Below, in pieces: positions 37,281 to 50,170 of a stretch of 64,000 bases of DNA (its first letter is position 1; every line of letters begins with the position of its first letter). Below the pieces are notes generated by a model, which was not told the origin of the DNA, ran no database searches, and saw only the letters and a program-made list of their open reading frames with translations. The position numbers and the translations under genes were made by a program. The stretch is from Sitta carolinensis (lineage: Eukaryota > Chordata > Aves > Passeriformes > Sittidae): NCBI GenBank assembly GCA_032173965.1, contig CM063289.1:27987690-28051689 (forward strand), given 5' to 3'.

Positions 37281-39440
37281 TTGGGAAAGGAGGGGAGCTG
37301 GGAAAGTAAAACTCTGGGGAGGGGGAATAAAGAGGCAGACGAAAAGTGTCAGGCGAGAAAGCCTGTAAGGTTACGAAAAAGAGTAACTTGTCCACAGGGT
37401 GTCACTCTTGACCCACATTTGGGCCAGCACCCGGCGTGGTCTGTAGCCCCAGGAAATTGGGGATTTTTAGCTCCCCAAGAAGTCTCCAAAAAGGAAAAAG
37501 TCTCAAAAAAGGGCAGACTGGCACCTCTGGGTGTCCTGGCCTGGACAGTCACCTGCCTGGCTGTTTCTGACCTTGCTTGCCCACCTGGCTGCCCTCCTTG
37601 CACCCTGTTGTGCAACACCTGTCTATGTTGCACCTTGCCTTGTCCTGTCCACACAGCACAGTTTCAACTGAATTCTTCCTTAGGCCAGGTTCACAGCCCA
37701 CCATGGAAAGGGGATGAAGAGTGGAAGAAACTACTTTTCCCCACAGCCAGACTCTTTCTCACCATTCTTGCACAAACTCCTGCCATTCCCCTTCAATGTT
37801 TCAGGAGTGTTCTAGCTTCGTTTGAAATTCCCCTATCATTCCATACTGTTAGTCTGCTCCTTCCCAACAGGAAACCTCCTGTTTCTCAGGCACTTCCTCA
37901 TGGATGATGCTGCATTGCAACTTTATGGTGAGCCCCAAACCAGGATAAATCAAGTGCTGGTAATCCTTTGCTTTTGGTAACTGTAAGTCAGCAGATATTA
38001 AAGGGGTTCTTAGGCTCAGGAGAAGTGCTATGAGTTCCCACCTTGTTTTCTGAATTGAGCTCTAGGCTTTTGCAGCCACGAGGACAAATCTGGGGACTGC
38101 CTGAAAGCAGGGAGAGCCCTGACCTTTGGTGGGATGTGGTGCTGAGGCCAGGCAAGGCAGGACTACCTGCCTGCATTGCCTGTGCCAGCTGAAGGGCCAG
38201 TTGATGCGTTTGCCTTCCCAGGACAGGCACAGGGAACTGCAGTCATCCACCAGGCGTGGAGGGGCTGCAGGCTGACATGGATGCCTGGGTCAGCATCACA
38301 GCAGCCAAAGTACAGGCTGCAACTTTTATAAAGCATCAGCAGAGCATGAATTATGGTGTGTCCTCCTGGCAAGGTTCCTGGAGCAGAGGACACACCAGCA
38401 AGAGTGCTATCTCCTCTTCCAGGGCTGGTTGGGACAGGATTTGTGTGTAGTGTGTACAGCACATAATTCATCAGGCTATCACTTACATAGCATGAGCTCA
38501 GCACTGCAGCACTCTCTGACATTTTGAAATATTCTGCTGGGGGCCCAGCAGTTTACTGGGAGCATTGCACAAGATACATCCCAAAAGGGATGCTGTCCTC
38601 GTGCACAACTCAACCCTCTGTAGGGATGTGTGCTCCTGAAAAGCCCACATCCATCAATCCTACCAGTTTGTGCTCCCTCATTTGTGCGGTGACTTCACTC
38701 TTCTCCCCCAAGATGATATTTTTAAGTGTGCTCAGTAACACGTTCAGCACTTCTCCATTTTCTTTCAGGCCATCCTGAATGTGTCTACCCCGAGCTTTTA
38801 TGGAAACGCCTGCAATATGTAAACACAAACATATAAATCTCTGTAATACGAAAAAACAGCTTCATGAAGCTGTACAAGAATGCAGCCATGTGACTGCAAA
38901 ACTTCATTTATAAGTATCTAAATATAGATCATAGCAAGCAGCAAACCCAGGCTTCAATTTTAAAAGCGAGGGCATAGGGGAGAGCGCAGAGTCAGCACTT
39001 CTTAAATAAGAAGTTCTTCTTGTACTAATTCATTTACAGCGGCATCTTCCTTTGACACAGCAAATTTGCATCCCCAAATCCTGATCACAGAGACATAAAG
39101 ATTTTTATGGGAGTCGGAAATAGCCTCCATGCAGGCACTGCTGGGGAAGCACTGCACCACCACCGACCTCTGCGCCCAGACAAGGGCATGCTGCAGCTTT
39201 TGCACCAAGTGCTGCAAAGGCTTTGCTCCTCCGGGGGCTTTGATCACATCCCATTTCCATTCCCTGGTTCCAGTGTGCTCAAGTTATTTCCCATCACCAG
39301 GGGCTCTGAATGCCCACAATCCCATGCACAGAATGTACAAACTGAGTGGAGATACATCCTCTGTTCCATCTGCCCACACCTGCAGCTCAACTGTTCAAGA
39401 TGATGGAGATATCATAGTCTGGATGATATTCCTTCAGCAG
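37281..39440. other. Noncoding flank of the CpG island
   Basis: GC falls away from the island. A 208-codon plus-strand ORF (37281-37907) crosses low-complexity, Cys- and Leu-rich sequence and has no recognised domain. Confidence 0.45.
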
Positions 39441-39708
39441 GAACTATAGTGACAGGACAAGGGGGAATGGCTTCAAACTGAAAGAGGGAAGGTTTAGGTG
39501 AGATGTTAAGCAGAAATTCTTCCCTGTGAGGGTGGTGAGGCCCTGGCACAGGTAGCCCAGAGAAGCTGTGGATGAGACATCCCTGGAAGTGTCCAAGGCC
39601 AGGCTGGATCGGGCTTGGAGCAATCTGGTCTCATGGAAGGTTTCCCCTGTAGAAGATCTTTAAGGTCCCTTCCAACCCAAACCACATGAGGATCCTATGA
39701 TTCTATAT
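39441..39708 (+). mobile_element. CR1 3' region, sense orientation
   Basis: Motifs in sense order are 'acaagggggaatggcttcaa', 'agcagaaattcttccctgtg', 'tggaagtgtccaaggccagg', 'gatctttaaggtcccttcca' and 'acccaaaccacatg', ending in GATTCTAT. This is the intact 3' terminus of a 5'-truncated avian CR1. Confidence 0.93.
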
Positions 39709-41310
39709 CCTACACATCATTGTGTGACTGTCTATTGCCATTATCTGGGCTGCCATTAATCATGAAACTTTCTCAAATCATTCTTTTAGCCTTGCAGTTT
39801 CCATAGAAATACATTTTAAATTTAGAAAAAGTCAACTGTCCTTTGAAAATCACTGAAAACTCTGGAGAGAAATAGTGGCAAGTTCCTACCCAACCTCCCC
39901 TGGTCAAACAGTGGAGCACTTTTGCAGGATTCAATGATTCTCCATGTTTGCACAAGGAATAATCTCACAGACCCACCTGCCAGGATTTGAGCAGAGAGCA
40001 GAGCGAGGAACTAAGGCTTTGAGAGCCAAAACTCTAACAACCTGAAATTAGCCTGTTCTGGGTTTACAGGAACCACTTCCTAAACCGTGAGGACTGTGTC
40101 CAACTCACAGCCAAGACTGGATCCAGCTGCAGGGAACAGGAGATGTTTGGGGAAATGACTCCTTCCCCTGGACATCCACCCCAGTGCAGGAGCAGTGGTG
40201 AGAAAAACTTGAAACAGACCCAACAGGGAAGCACTTTTCCAACCTGAATCCTCACCTGGGAAAGCACTGCTGTTTAAGAATGGGATTTAGGTCTTACAGC
40301 ATCAACAGGACCTAAGCAGATGCTTGAATGAATCCCTACATCTAAATTACCACAGAGACTGCTCTGCAAATTCCTAAACATTTTCCACTGGAATAATCAG
40401 AAGATCACACATTTTCTAAATATTGCATAAGTTGGCTTGTTGCTTGAATTTAAAATTTTGGGGCAAGGATCTGTGTCATTATCAACAAAATCTGAAATTA
40501 TTATAGAACATTTTTCACACTCTCTTTCTTATTCACTGATTTCCTATTTAATAAACATAAAGAACATTAACTGGTGTTTGTTTTCAGCCAAATGTTGAAG
40601 CACTGAGGTTTTCTTACAGAAGAAAAATCAAGTCACAACTGTTTATGTTGGATGGGACATATAATGGGACACTGTGATGTTCCCAGATCAGGACATCCAG
40701 CTGAAGCTGCTGGACTTTGGCGCCAGAATATAGTGCTGCATTTTGATTACCCCCATCATAATTTTCCACAGTAAACTTGAGATTTTCATGTGGAAACTTG
40801 CTTTTTCTTCAATTAAAAACCCCCAAACACCCAGAAATCTGCTTTACATATTATGCACTAGGCAGAAGAGTCAGTACATGACCAAAGAACACCCACGACA
40901 GCCATTCTGCATTTTGTCTATAAAAAAATACATCTGTATTAACAGCAGTTTTCTGTGCTTATACCTGCTCTCCCTTGTGCTGCCTAATGTGTTTAAGAGC
41001 ACTTTGTGCCATGGTGTTTGGCCAAAATCCCAGCAGGACAAGCACAACTGCTCCACTCACATAGTCATGGGGCAGGCAAGAAGCAAAGGTGCCATCAGAT
41101 GGGAGGAGAAGACAGAAGGAGGCAACATGACCCAAAGACAGGGGACAAAGCAGCTCTTCCTCCCAACCAAAAAGTGTGAGCAGAGGCTGTTACACACCCT
41201 GAACTCCAGCTATGAAAGAGACTACAGCTACTTCATGCTCCAAAGCCCAGCTTCTTGCAGTTACCCAGCACACAGAGGCAACACATTAATTATTAAAAAA
41301 TAAATAAAAA

Positions 41311-41331
41311 AATATATATATATATATATAT
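41311..41331. repeat. (AT)n microsatellite
   Basis: About ten AT units in an A/T-only stretch. Confidence 0.9.
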
Positions 41332-43519
41332 TATCTCCAAGAATGACCTAATAACTGTAAAAAAGTACCTACATTATGATACTTTACCACTGCTTTTGTT
41401 GGACTCACTCTGCAGTTACAAAGTGGTTGCTAAGGAAAACCAATCTTTTGGTTTTGCCACGAGCAATTTAACTCAGGTTACCAACATGATGGTTATGCAG
41501 GGCCAAGGCTAACACTGGCACCCATGTATATTATCCATCTCTCAGTTGTGGCTCCCCAATAATGAATGCTCTGCCTCATATCACATATCCACAAGCACAG
41601 GGAACAAATGGCACCCGAAACTCAACTGCGCAACAGGAAGGAAAACCTCAGGAGCAGATACCTAGTGTGGGTTGTGGTTCCTTTCATCTGACTTTTGGGT
41701 TTGATAAAAAGGCAGAGCTGGCTCTGCTCTTGCTCCATGGGGAAGGTTTGTGGATAAGTACCTTTGCCACCCATAGGTTTTGTGTACACCTTGCTTTTCT
41801 CACCCCTCAGATTTGGTTTTCTTATGGCTGCTCAACTCCTGACTGCAGCAGTCTTGGGTACCATAAAATCTGGAGCTGGAACCCAATGACAACTTTGGAA
41901 TCACTTTTTAGGCAGCAGGACTTAATCCATGGTACACAGAGAATCTCTTTGCCATGGGACTGTGTTCAGTGCTCTCTGCCACTTGAACCCCCCATCTCTG
42001 ATACACGGAAAACACGAACTGTGGTTATTTGCAACACTAGAAATGATGAGGCTGATCATGGATCACTTGCTCCTCATCTGAGGCACAAAATACACAGGCA
42101 AGAGCTCCTTAGTGTTCACATCTGTCCCACTACTGCATGTTAAAAAAAACTTTCTGGAAACCATATTTAATACTGTGATGTTTTCTCAGAGTAGGAGAAA
42201 GAGAAACAAATTACAGGGAATTTGTAACATTTAGACCACATCTAAAACAAGGTAAGAAATAACAGCAGGAGAATCTGCCATTTCCATTCTTTCCCAGCTC
42301 GTTTGGCCTAGTGATTCCCCCCTCCTCCCACTGGGGAAATCACCATGACCATGCTGGTGATGGGGCCAGCACCAAGAGGAAGGTGAGTATAGGAGTTCCA
42401 GTTCCAGTGGTGGTCACCTGGGAACTGGTTTAGACTGGTGAAAAACATAAATAAATCTGTGGTCCCTGTCAGGCCAGAACACAAGGAAATGGTTTTTCCA
42501 GGTTTTATTTCTAGCCTGCTCAGGGTCATAGGAGTAAGAGCAATATTTGCATTTTATTTCCTATCCTGGGTTACAAAAGCACAAGCAAGGACTTCAAAAT
42601 TGCAGGCTGCTTCTTAAAATTGCAACCTGCATGGTGCCAGTGTTAGTAATGGTTGTCCATTGTCCTAGCCTGGAAAAATGGTCACAGTCCCTTGCCTCTT
42701 CCTGCTTTCCTCATGCTGGGAGGTGCTAACACTTGTCAGAATAGGGATACTTACCCAAAACACTCAGCAAGGCTGGATCCCAATGAGAAACAATGGGTAA
42801 ATGCTGGTGGTGGGTCATCTGCAGTCTTACCCTGGAACAACAACAATCTGTAGCCCTGCAGGTAAACCTTAGCCAGTTCCAGATGAACTTTCTTGGCCCT
42901 TAAAAACAAAGTAAGGTTCATTAGTCTAAATTAGAGCCATCAACCAGACACTTAGGCTACAGATCATTAGGAGGCGCTAATGGCAGCCCGAAGGCATCCT
43001 CCACCCAAACCTTTCATATCCTGCCTTGATGCTGGTGTGAACGATGGCTCCACACTCTAAACTGTCTTTTCCACCTGTGACAACGCTATCACAAACGTTC
43101 AAAAGTTCTGTGCAAATCAGTTCTGGACTATTTTGTTTTAAGTCTGAAAAAAAAAAAAAAATCAAAAGGGATCTTCAATATTAAAATAACAGGGTTTTTT
43201 GCTACAGCTGAGGCAGCTTCTGGCTATTGCTGCCTTCTGCGATGTCACAGAGATGTCCCAGCCTCTGAGCAAGCAGAGAGCACGGGCCCCAAAGCCACCC
43301 CACAATCATGAGAATGCACCAAAGCTGTGCTCTTCCATTTCAGGCTAAACTTACAGATTTAACTGTATCATAATTTAACACCCTTGAGTCTTCAGCATCC
43401 AATCTTTTCCTTATTTTCAACAACCCCACATTTTTCATTTTCTTTCCCCATCACATACTCATTGGATGCTGTACAAACAAGTGTAGATTTAAAGTGTCCC
43501 TGTAACATTTTACTTATTC

Positions 43520-43615
43520 TGTGATTTAATAATAAAAAGAGCACTGAATAGAAAGGCTAGAGTTCAATTTCTGGGCTCTATTGCCACTTGCAAGCTCCAC
43601 TCTCCCACAGCTCCT
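43520..43615 (+). repeat. Possible MIR-like fossil
   Basis: 'agagcactgaatagaaaggc' and 'gagttcaatttctgggctct' followed by 'attgccacttgcaagc' loosely follow a SINE head with a degenerate B-box. Weak; chance cannot be excluded. Confidence 0.25.
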
Positions 43616-44477
43616 CACTTGAAATACAGCCACCCATTCAGCTTTATGCTGCCTCTGGAGCAATAAAACTGCACCTTGCTGGAAGAATTTTAAATCGTTC
43701 TACACCGATGCAGAGATCTTTAAAAAAGAAACCTAAAAATGTAAAAAGTGAGGGTCAACGCAAAACTTCTGGATTTTACCAAGTGGGTAAATTTTACAAG
43801 AAAATTTTCCTTTGCTTTCAGAAGTGAAAAGGGACCCTTTTTTTTTTTAATGGGGATTTTTAATTTAAAAAGGCCCCAGCAATATAAAAATTGTAGAATG
43901 AGAATTAAAGAAAAAAAATCTACCTTACGTGAAAATCTCCATTTTGATGCATTTAGCAATTTAGACTGCAGGAGCCTATAACCCAGACTCAGCTCCTGGG
44001 GCTGGGTCCATGTGGAATGTGTGGGCAGCTCTGGAGAGCATTAATGTTGCTGATGTGCAGCCGGATGTGATGCCCTGCTCCAAACCAAGGGGAACAACAT
44101 CAGGTCTGTGCATCTAGCCAGGTGCAGGAGGTTCATTATTTGAAAAGTGTCACAGTGCAATGAGCAGGGCAGGGAGGGGACATTCCCATGTCCCATTGCC
44201 TGTGGCTTGGCACTTCTCTGCCAGGTGCTTGTTTTTCTCCATGCTTTCTTTGTCTGCCTTGGATTGAGTGTCCCTGGAGGAGAGCTCACTTCTGCGCAGT
44301 GCAAAGCGCTGCAGAGGCCTGGCTGCACCTGGCTCTCTAGGAGGGAAATTAAGTAATTGCAAATTGTTACTCTTATTTTTTTGGCAATTTCAATGCCAAA
44401 GTTCTGTTTTTCTTCAAAGCTAAAGGTCAGTGATTAATTGAAAAGTTGTATTTTTCCCAAAATTATGGACAAGGGAA

Positions 44478-44560
44478 ATAATACAGAGGCAGTGAGCCCA
44501 ATTCCACTCTCCTTTATACCCTTTGTAAAGCTGAAATAGCTCACTCTGTTTGCACCAAGT
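44478..44560. repeat. Old amniote interspersed repeat fragment
   Basis: GAGCCCAATTCCACTCTCCT followed by 'ttataccctttgtaaagctg' and 'aaatagctcact' resembles the ancient sauropsid repeat 'gggccaaattctgctctcctttacaccagtgtaaatcaggagtaactcc'. Recognised from memory of the pattern only. Confidence 0.4.
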
Positions 44561-47500
44561 CTCTGCCTTCTGATTTCTTCTGGCCTGTTCCAGAGCTGTT
44601 CTGGGGGTTGCACATGCAGCACTGATTTTCTATGTATCCAGGTTTTCCCAAGACCCATGCATGCATTGCCCTGCCACTTGGAGCAGCTGAGCTGGACACC
44701 AGCACTCACAGCCCTGAAAGCATCTTATCTGGGGTTCAAAAGTCCTTTCAGTGCAGGGGTTGATGATGTACAAGGTGACAGATGGTGTGATTCTTGGGGA
44801 TGTTCTGTGTAGGGCCAGGACTTGGGCTTGATAATCCTTGTGGGCACCTTCCAAATCAAGATATTCTCTTCTTTCATGTATGAGATGATGTGCTGATTTA
44901 AACCTTCCTGGCTGAAGGTGTTGAACCTGTGAGAGAGCACAAAAATTTTAGCAGAGTACAGATTTTACAGTCCATTATGGACATTGCTGTGTTTTTATAT
45001 TAATGCATCTTGAAAAATAAAATGTTTAGCTAAGCTTACTAATTCCTTGAAACTCAAATCATTTAAGCTGTCTAACCTTGTTCAGGATAATTATTTCTAT
45101 CCATTATCCATCATGTTAAAAATGACAGCTCTGGGACAAGGAAGCTTTTCAAGCAAATGTTTTAAGACAGTGTTTTAGGTTGCAGGCACTAGCAAATGTT
45201 AATTAAATTAGATAAACAATGACTCAGAGTAGCTGTGCAACACTAGAAAGAAAGATGGGAGGTAATGGGGGAAGGAATTTGGCAGCTCAAAGGTCAAAGC
45301 AGCTTTTTTGGAACCAAGAATCTGTCCCTCAAGTAAGTACCTTGCCTGAATTCAACAGGATGGAAGGAACTGGTGTCTTTTTACTTTTACAGCTCCAGAC
45401 AGCATTTGTGTGGGCTTGCTGAGTGTGGTTCTGCCAGGGCATGTGGTCCATACTACCTGTGAAAGGCATCCTCCAGGCCTGTCTGCCAGCCTTGGTGACA
45501 TGATCATATTGTCCTCCAACAGCATCCTTGTCCCTGGGTTTGGTCAGACCTGAAACTGTGGGTCCAGGCTGAGCACTGGAATGTCACATTTGGCAGTAGT
45601 TTACTGCACTGAATCAAGCCCTTGCAAGAGTAAGGCTTAAAAGTGACCTCTGGGTCTGGGAATCTCCTGATAATTCCTGTGGCATGGCCATCCTTAATCT
45701 GTACAGCAAGACAGCTAAACGTTACTAATACTTAATACATCGATCTTGTATGACTCTTCTTGCAGTGCACAGTAACATTTTGAAAATCAAAGCACCAAAA
45801 AGATTTTCTTCTGAGGACTTGTTGCACTAAAGATCCCAAATCAGATACCTGAACTTGAGCTTACCCTAAGAGAAGAGGCTGGAACTGAGATCCTCATTTT
45901 TTGCTGAGAAAGTGACTTGCTGATGTGAGGGTGTCCCACACTGACCCACATCCAGGTCCTGCAGGGTGGTGAGGCTCATTCTTTGGAGGAGTTTTGGAGA
46001 GGATTTGTTCTACTGCTACACCTGTGAAGTTTGATTAGGGAGACAAAATTCCATGAGTGCAGCAGGGGTGGGATGGAAAGAAAAGGGAAGAAAGTCACGC
46101 AGCACTTTTAAAACAATTAGTGTTAAAGGAGTATATGGGACACTTATAAGCATTCAGTCTTTTACATCTTTTAGTCCACAAGAGAGGTTCTTGTGTTTGT
46201 TCCTGAGGCCTTTTGCCCCTAGCTGCATCACAGAGCTCCTGTGCTCTGCTGGCTCAATCACCAGCACTTGCCTGGGAAGGGAGGCCTGTCTGGTGCCCAC
46301 AGAGAATGACCAATGCCAACTCTGGCAGTGACCAGGAAGCAAAGGCCATTGGCAAATGAACCAGAGAGCTACAGCTCTCCTGAATGAAACCAGAAACTGC
46401 TCAACTATTCTAATCTCTGCACATCTCAGGTCATGCTCCTCCAAGCGTTCAGCTGACTTGCCTTTCTTTCTGGAAGCAGCAGTGCTGCAGTGCCCCACCG
46501 TGCACGCCTCCAAGGAGCACCCATGGTGCCCTCACCCCCGGCATCCCTGTGAATTCAGCCAAGGGTTGGGTTTTAGACCACAGAGATACTGATCTGTCCA
46601 AACTTTCTTCACCTGCTCTGATCATTTCAGCTCCTTGGGGACACACACCTCCATGCCACTGCCCAACTAATTAGTTGCTTCACTGGCTGCATTCTACAAT
46701 TCTTCAGTGATGGGTCCCCATCTGACATCTTATGACAACTGATTAGTAAAGTAGGCCACGAGTTTAAGAAATATGTAATTTGGGCACCACTTGCTATTAA
46801 CTGTTTGCATGCTCTTGTTTGTTTGCTTGTTTTTAAGAAATTGTTACCCTTCAATGTAAATATCAAGGGAGGAGAAGAAGTTTGTAACCTGGCAATTTTA
46901 CAAAACAAGATGCAGTGAATCTTAAGTTCTTAATAACAAGTCCTGCAGAGGCAATAAGGGAATATATATCCTTACTGCAACACTATATATTATAGAAGTC
47001 TAGATATCAAAAATCGCTGTCCGTCCTGCAGTTTTGGGCCAGAACAAGATTCAAGCTAATTAATTAACTAGAATTAAGTCAAAACATCCTGTCTTCACCC
47101 CATGTTCCCCCTGCCAACAAAGCAGAAAAGAAACAATAAATAAAATTGAAGGTTTAAGTGTGCTGAACACTCCTCTCCAGGTTAAAAGGATGTCAGCAAG
47201 CTACAGCACCACAGCAGTTAAATGTCGTTGAAGATTTGACTGCCTTTGGTCTGGGATTTGCTCTCGCTTCAGAGCTGGTCAAACCAATCTTTCCAAAACA
47301 CTGACTTCTGAACTTTTGCCAGAGGTGCCTCTCTCCGGTGACCAGGCAAACGACATGTTAAACCTGTCAGTTCAGAATAAGCAGAAAAGTGTGCACCCAC
47401 CATGGGGAGGGCATTTAAAGGCACAGGGCTTCCTTTGCTGGGTGAGATGGAGACCTTGCTTATATACCTGGAGGCTTAGGAACATTTGGGGACAGCCGTA

Positions 47501-48258
47501 GGACCCCATTACCAGTAGGCTTTTCCCATCACAGTAGTGTGGAGAGAGCTACCCTTATTTTAAAATCCATCTTTTCTAAAAGACAGAGCCCTGCTCTCAC
47601 TGAATGATGCACAATCTGATTTCAGGGAAGTCCAAAAGATAAAGGGTGGGAAAGAATAAAAACCAAGCTGCTACCAAAAAGAAATGAGAGGCAAAAACTT
47701 TACAGGTTTTTTGTTCATACACAGGCCACCCCTAGCTGAGGATATCAAGTAATTTCTGGTCTAAGCTACTCTTGACAACATGTTCAAACTTCCTGATAAT
47801 TTTGAGGGAACTGCAACCACTGGTAACACAGGTTGTGATCACATTACTGCAGAGTTTAGTCCAGAATTTATAAGACACAAGCAGTCAACAGAAACCACCA
47901 ATGATCCTGGTTTTAGCACCATGATTTCGAGGCAGAATCACAGACAACTTTTGCTCCTCTCAAACCAAACAGTCCCAGTGGAATAGAGAATAAAAGTCTT
48001 TCTTTCCTCCTCTGAAAAAACTCTTCTAAAGAAGTTCCCTCTATTATACATTAGTAAACAAATATCTGCACAAACCTCTGGTGTCAGATCAGGATAGCTG
48101 GACTGCTCTAGCTGGGAAACTGTACATATTTTTTGCCATGACCTGTGGTCTAGCCTAGCACAAACTGGACTCACACCAGTCCCACAGCTGAAATGGTTCT
48201 GCTGCAACCAACCTGAGGTCTCCTCATCCCATCGATGGAGAAGAAGATGATCCACTCC

Positions 48259-48307
48259 CATCCATGAATCCATGAATCCATGAATCCATCCATCCATCCA
48301 TCCATCC
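48259..48307. repeat. (ATCC)n-(ATGAATCC)n tetranucleotide microsatellite
   Basis: Three ATGAATCC octamers followed by five or six ATCC units. The octamer stage suggests a higher-order expansion. Confidence 0.93.
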
Positions 48308-48694
48308 TGTCTGCATTTATACAAAGTTACTTAGATTGACATTGTCATCTCACCTGCAAGAAGCAACACGGGTCCAGAGCAAAGTCTGAGCACCTGTGTC
48401 TTCACCCTGGGGTGCAAAATCAGCCAAGATGTATCTCCATCTCTTTCAATATTTATATACATTGGGGTAAATAGTCTCAGTGCTGTCAAGGCGCAGAAAA
48501 CAAACATCTCTATTTTTCACCATATACAATCATGCCAGTACCAGGATGAAGTTCCAATGCTGAATCAAGACATCCTGAGAGGTTCACCACAGGTAGGAGA
48601 GGTTGAACTCCTGTAGACAGGAGATGTCAGTATACAGAGGAGAGAATTTGCAGTAGGTGTCCAAAGCACGCATTCACGTTTGAGCTCTTATATC

Positions 48695-48705
48695 AAAAAT
48701 AAAAA

Positions 48706-48737
<32 letters not shown>

Positions 48738-48750
48738 AAGAGAGAGAGAA
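48695..48750 (+). repeat. A-rich tract (A24-G-A14 then GA repeat)
   Basis: Runs of 24 and 14 adenines separated by one G, then a short (GA)n. It lies about 50 bases before the LINE fragment, on the side that would be its 5' side, so it is not that element's own tail. Confidence 0.9.
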
Positions 48751-48799
48751 GGAGAAGAATCTACAAGTAAATTCAGCTCTCTCATAGCAGCAATTATCA

Positions 48800-49310
48800 C
48801 TTCCAGCCATCCCCAGTTGGCTGGGAGACTGCATCCCATCCTGGCAGATACTGACCTGGCCTTAGTTTTTCACACCTTGGTCACTTGGCTGTATTACAGC
48901 AAACCGATATACCTGGGCATGAAGCCTGCAACACTTAGGAAACTCCAAACAGTACAAAATGTCACAGAAAACCTTTTCAGTCACACTCTCTGCCACAAAT
49001 ACATCACAGCTATCCTCAACTGTCTACAATAGCTTCACAATTTTAATTTGGAGACATGTTCAAGTTTTTCAGCCTTTTCTTTCTGACGCTCCTTGGCCTG
49101 AAGTTAGGATATATGAAGAACTATGTGAAACTATTGGATAAAAACTATGGACCAGAAACATGCTTCTTTGTTGCAGTGGAAACCTTTACAGCAGGTGTCA
49201 AGCTTGTCTAAGTGGGAGACTGAACTTCTGCATGCGTATGGTATGAACTTGCTTAATCATAGATGATTGTGTGTGCTGTAAACAGGAGTCATCCCCCTCT
49301 CTCAGCCAAG
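48800..49310 (+). mobile_element. Decayed LINE reverse-transcriptase C-terminal fragment (L2-like)
   Basis: An open stretch at 48817-49032 reads as the end of a non-LTR retrotransposon reverse transcriptase: DLALVFHTLVTWLYYSKPIYLG, then LRKLQTVQNVTENL, then HKYITAILNCLQ. Established L2/CR1-superfamily proteins share the pattern 'alVtSrlDYcNalYlGlp...LRkLQlVQNaAArll...hItPvLr.LhWLP'. Here the DYCN region has become YYSK and stops follow after NCLQ. Downstream bases to about 49310 hold frame-broken remnants resembling the PEVR-containing tail of such proteins. It is non-functional. The clade (L2 versus another old LINE) is inferred. A long A-rich tract lies just upstream. Confidence 0.6.
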
Positions 49311-49959
49311 AACACTTGTAATCGCTTGATGAATATGTAGTATAAAAATAAATAAATCAGAAAAGCTCTGGAGGAAGGCACCGAGCTCTACTCCAGCATG
49401 GATTAAATTTCAGGTATTCCACTTATTGGTGTTCGTGGCTCACACAGACCCTCCCCTCACTCAAAACAGATACAAGTAAGCAAATAAATGAGTTGCAGAC
49501 TGCTGAGACAGTCAGCAAGATGCCTTCAAAGGGAATTCTCAGATGATCTGTTTTCTGCATCTCTCATTTGTACCAGAACCTACAGCCAGTCAATTTTTAG
49601 TTATTTGAGATGAATAACAGCTAGACTGCTACAGTTGTTTAAACACATTAAGGGTGGCTACATCTCATCACATTTGGATCTCTCTCCTCTCAGATCTAAA
49701 GAGTTTGAGCAAAAATCAAACAATCCTCTGTGTAATGTCAGGAAAACTATGGATATTAGTAAGATGTAGGTGACGCATAAAAACACCCTTGTGTTTATAT
49801 TTGAGTTCTTGATTTGTCTGAATAATGCCAATAAAAAAGAGAAGACTTCACCTTAGATTTCCAAGACCTGGCTGACACAAAGAGGAGGTGAATACTTTTT
49901 CCCTAGTAAGTTTGGCAGACTCTTAAAGAAGAAGTGCCATTTTACAGAGAAAGTTGCTT

Positions 49960-50170
49960 TTGTTCAGTGGTAAATGTATGTTTGGTCAGAGTTTTGGCAA
50001 ACAACTCCAGCTACTTTTTGTCCTATGTAAGCCTTTTACATCATGCCGTAAAAGAAACAACAGCTGTTAATTATTTATCAGCTGATGAGCACTGGCCTGT
50101 TAATTGCAAAACATTATAAAATACATTAGGCAGAAAAGCTCGATATGTAGGCAAGTAGGGGATTTTGTTC
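49960..50170. promoter_or_regulatory. Possible conserved noncoding block
   Basis: ACAGCTGTTAATTATTTATC, CAGCTGATGAGC (E-box) and CTGTTAATTGCAAAAC motifs, in unique sequence 650 bases past the LINE fossil. Confidence 0.33.

Larger units (their letters stand above)
39709..48694. other. Noncoding, about 9 kb, no gene recognised
   Basis: Unique DNA with one AT microsatellite, an ATCC array and old repeat fragments at 43.5 and 44.5 kb. The longest ORF (41562-42143 plus, 193 codons) has no recognised motif. Confidence 0.5.

Noticed and set aside
37281..37907. 208-codon plus-strand ORF beginning in the CpG island
   Set aside because: Composition follows the underlying GC-rich DNA, with Cys/Leu runs and no known domain. 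The island is annotated instead.
41562..42143. 193-codon plus-strand ORF
   Set aside because: No recognised motif, and composition like the surrounding noncoding DNA.
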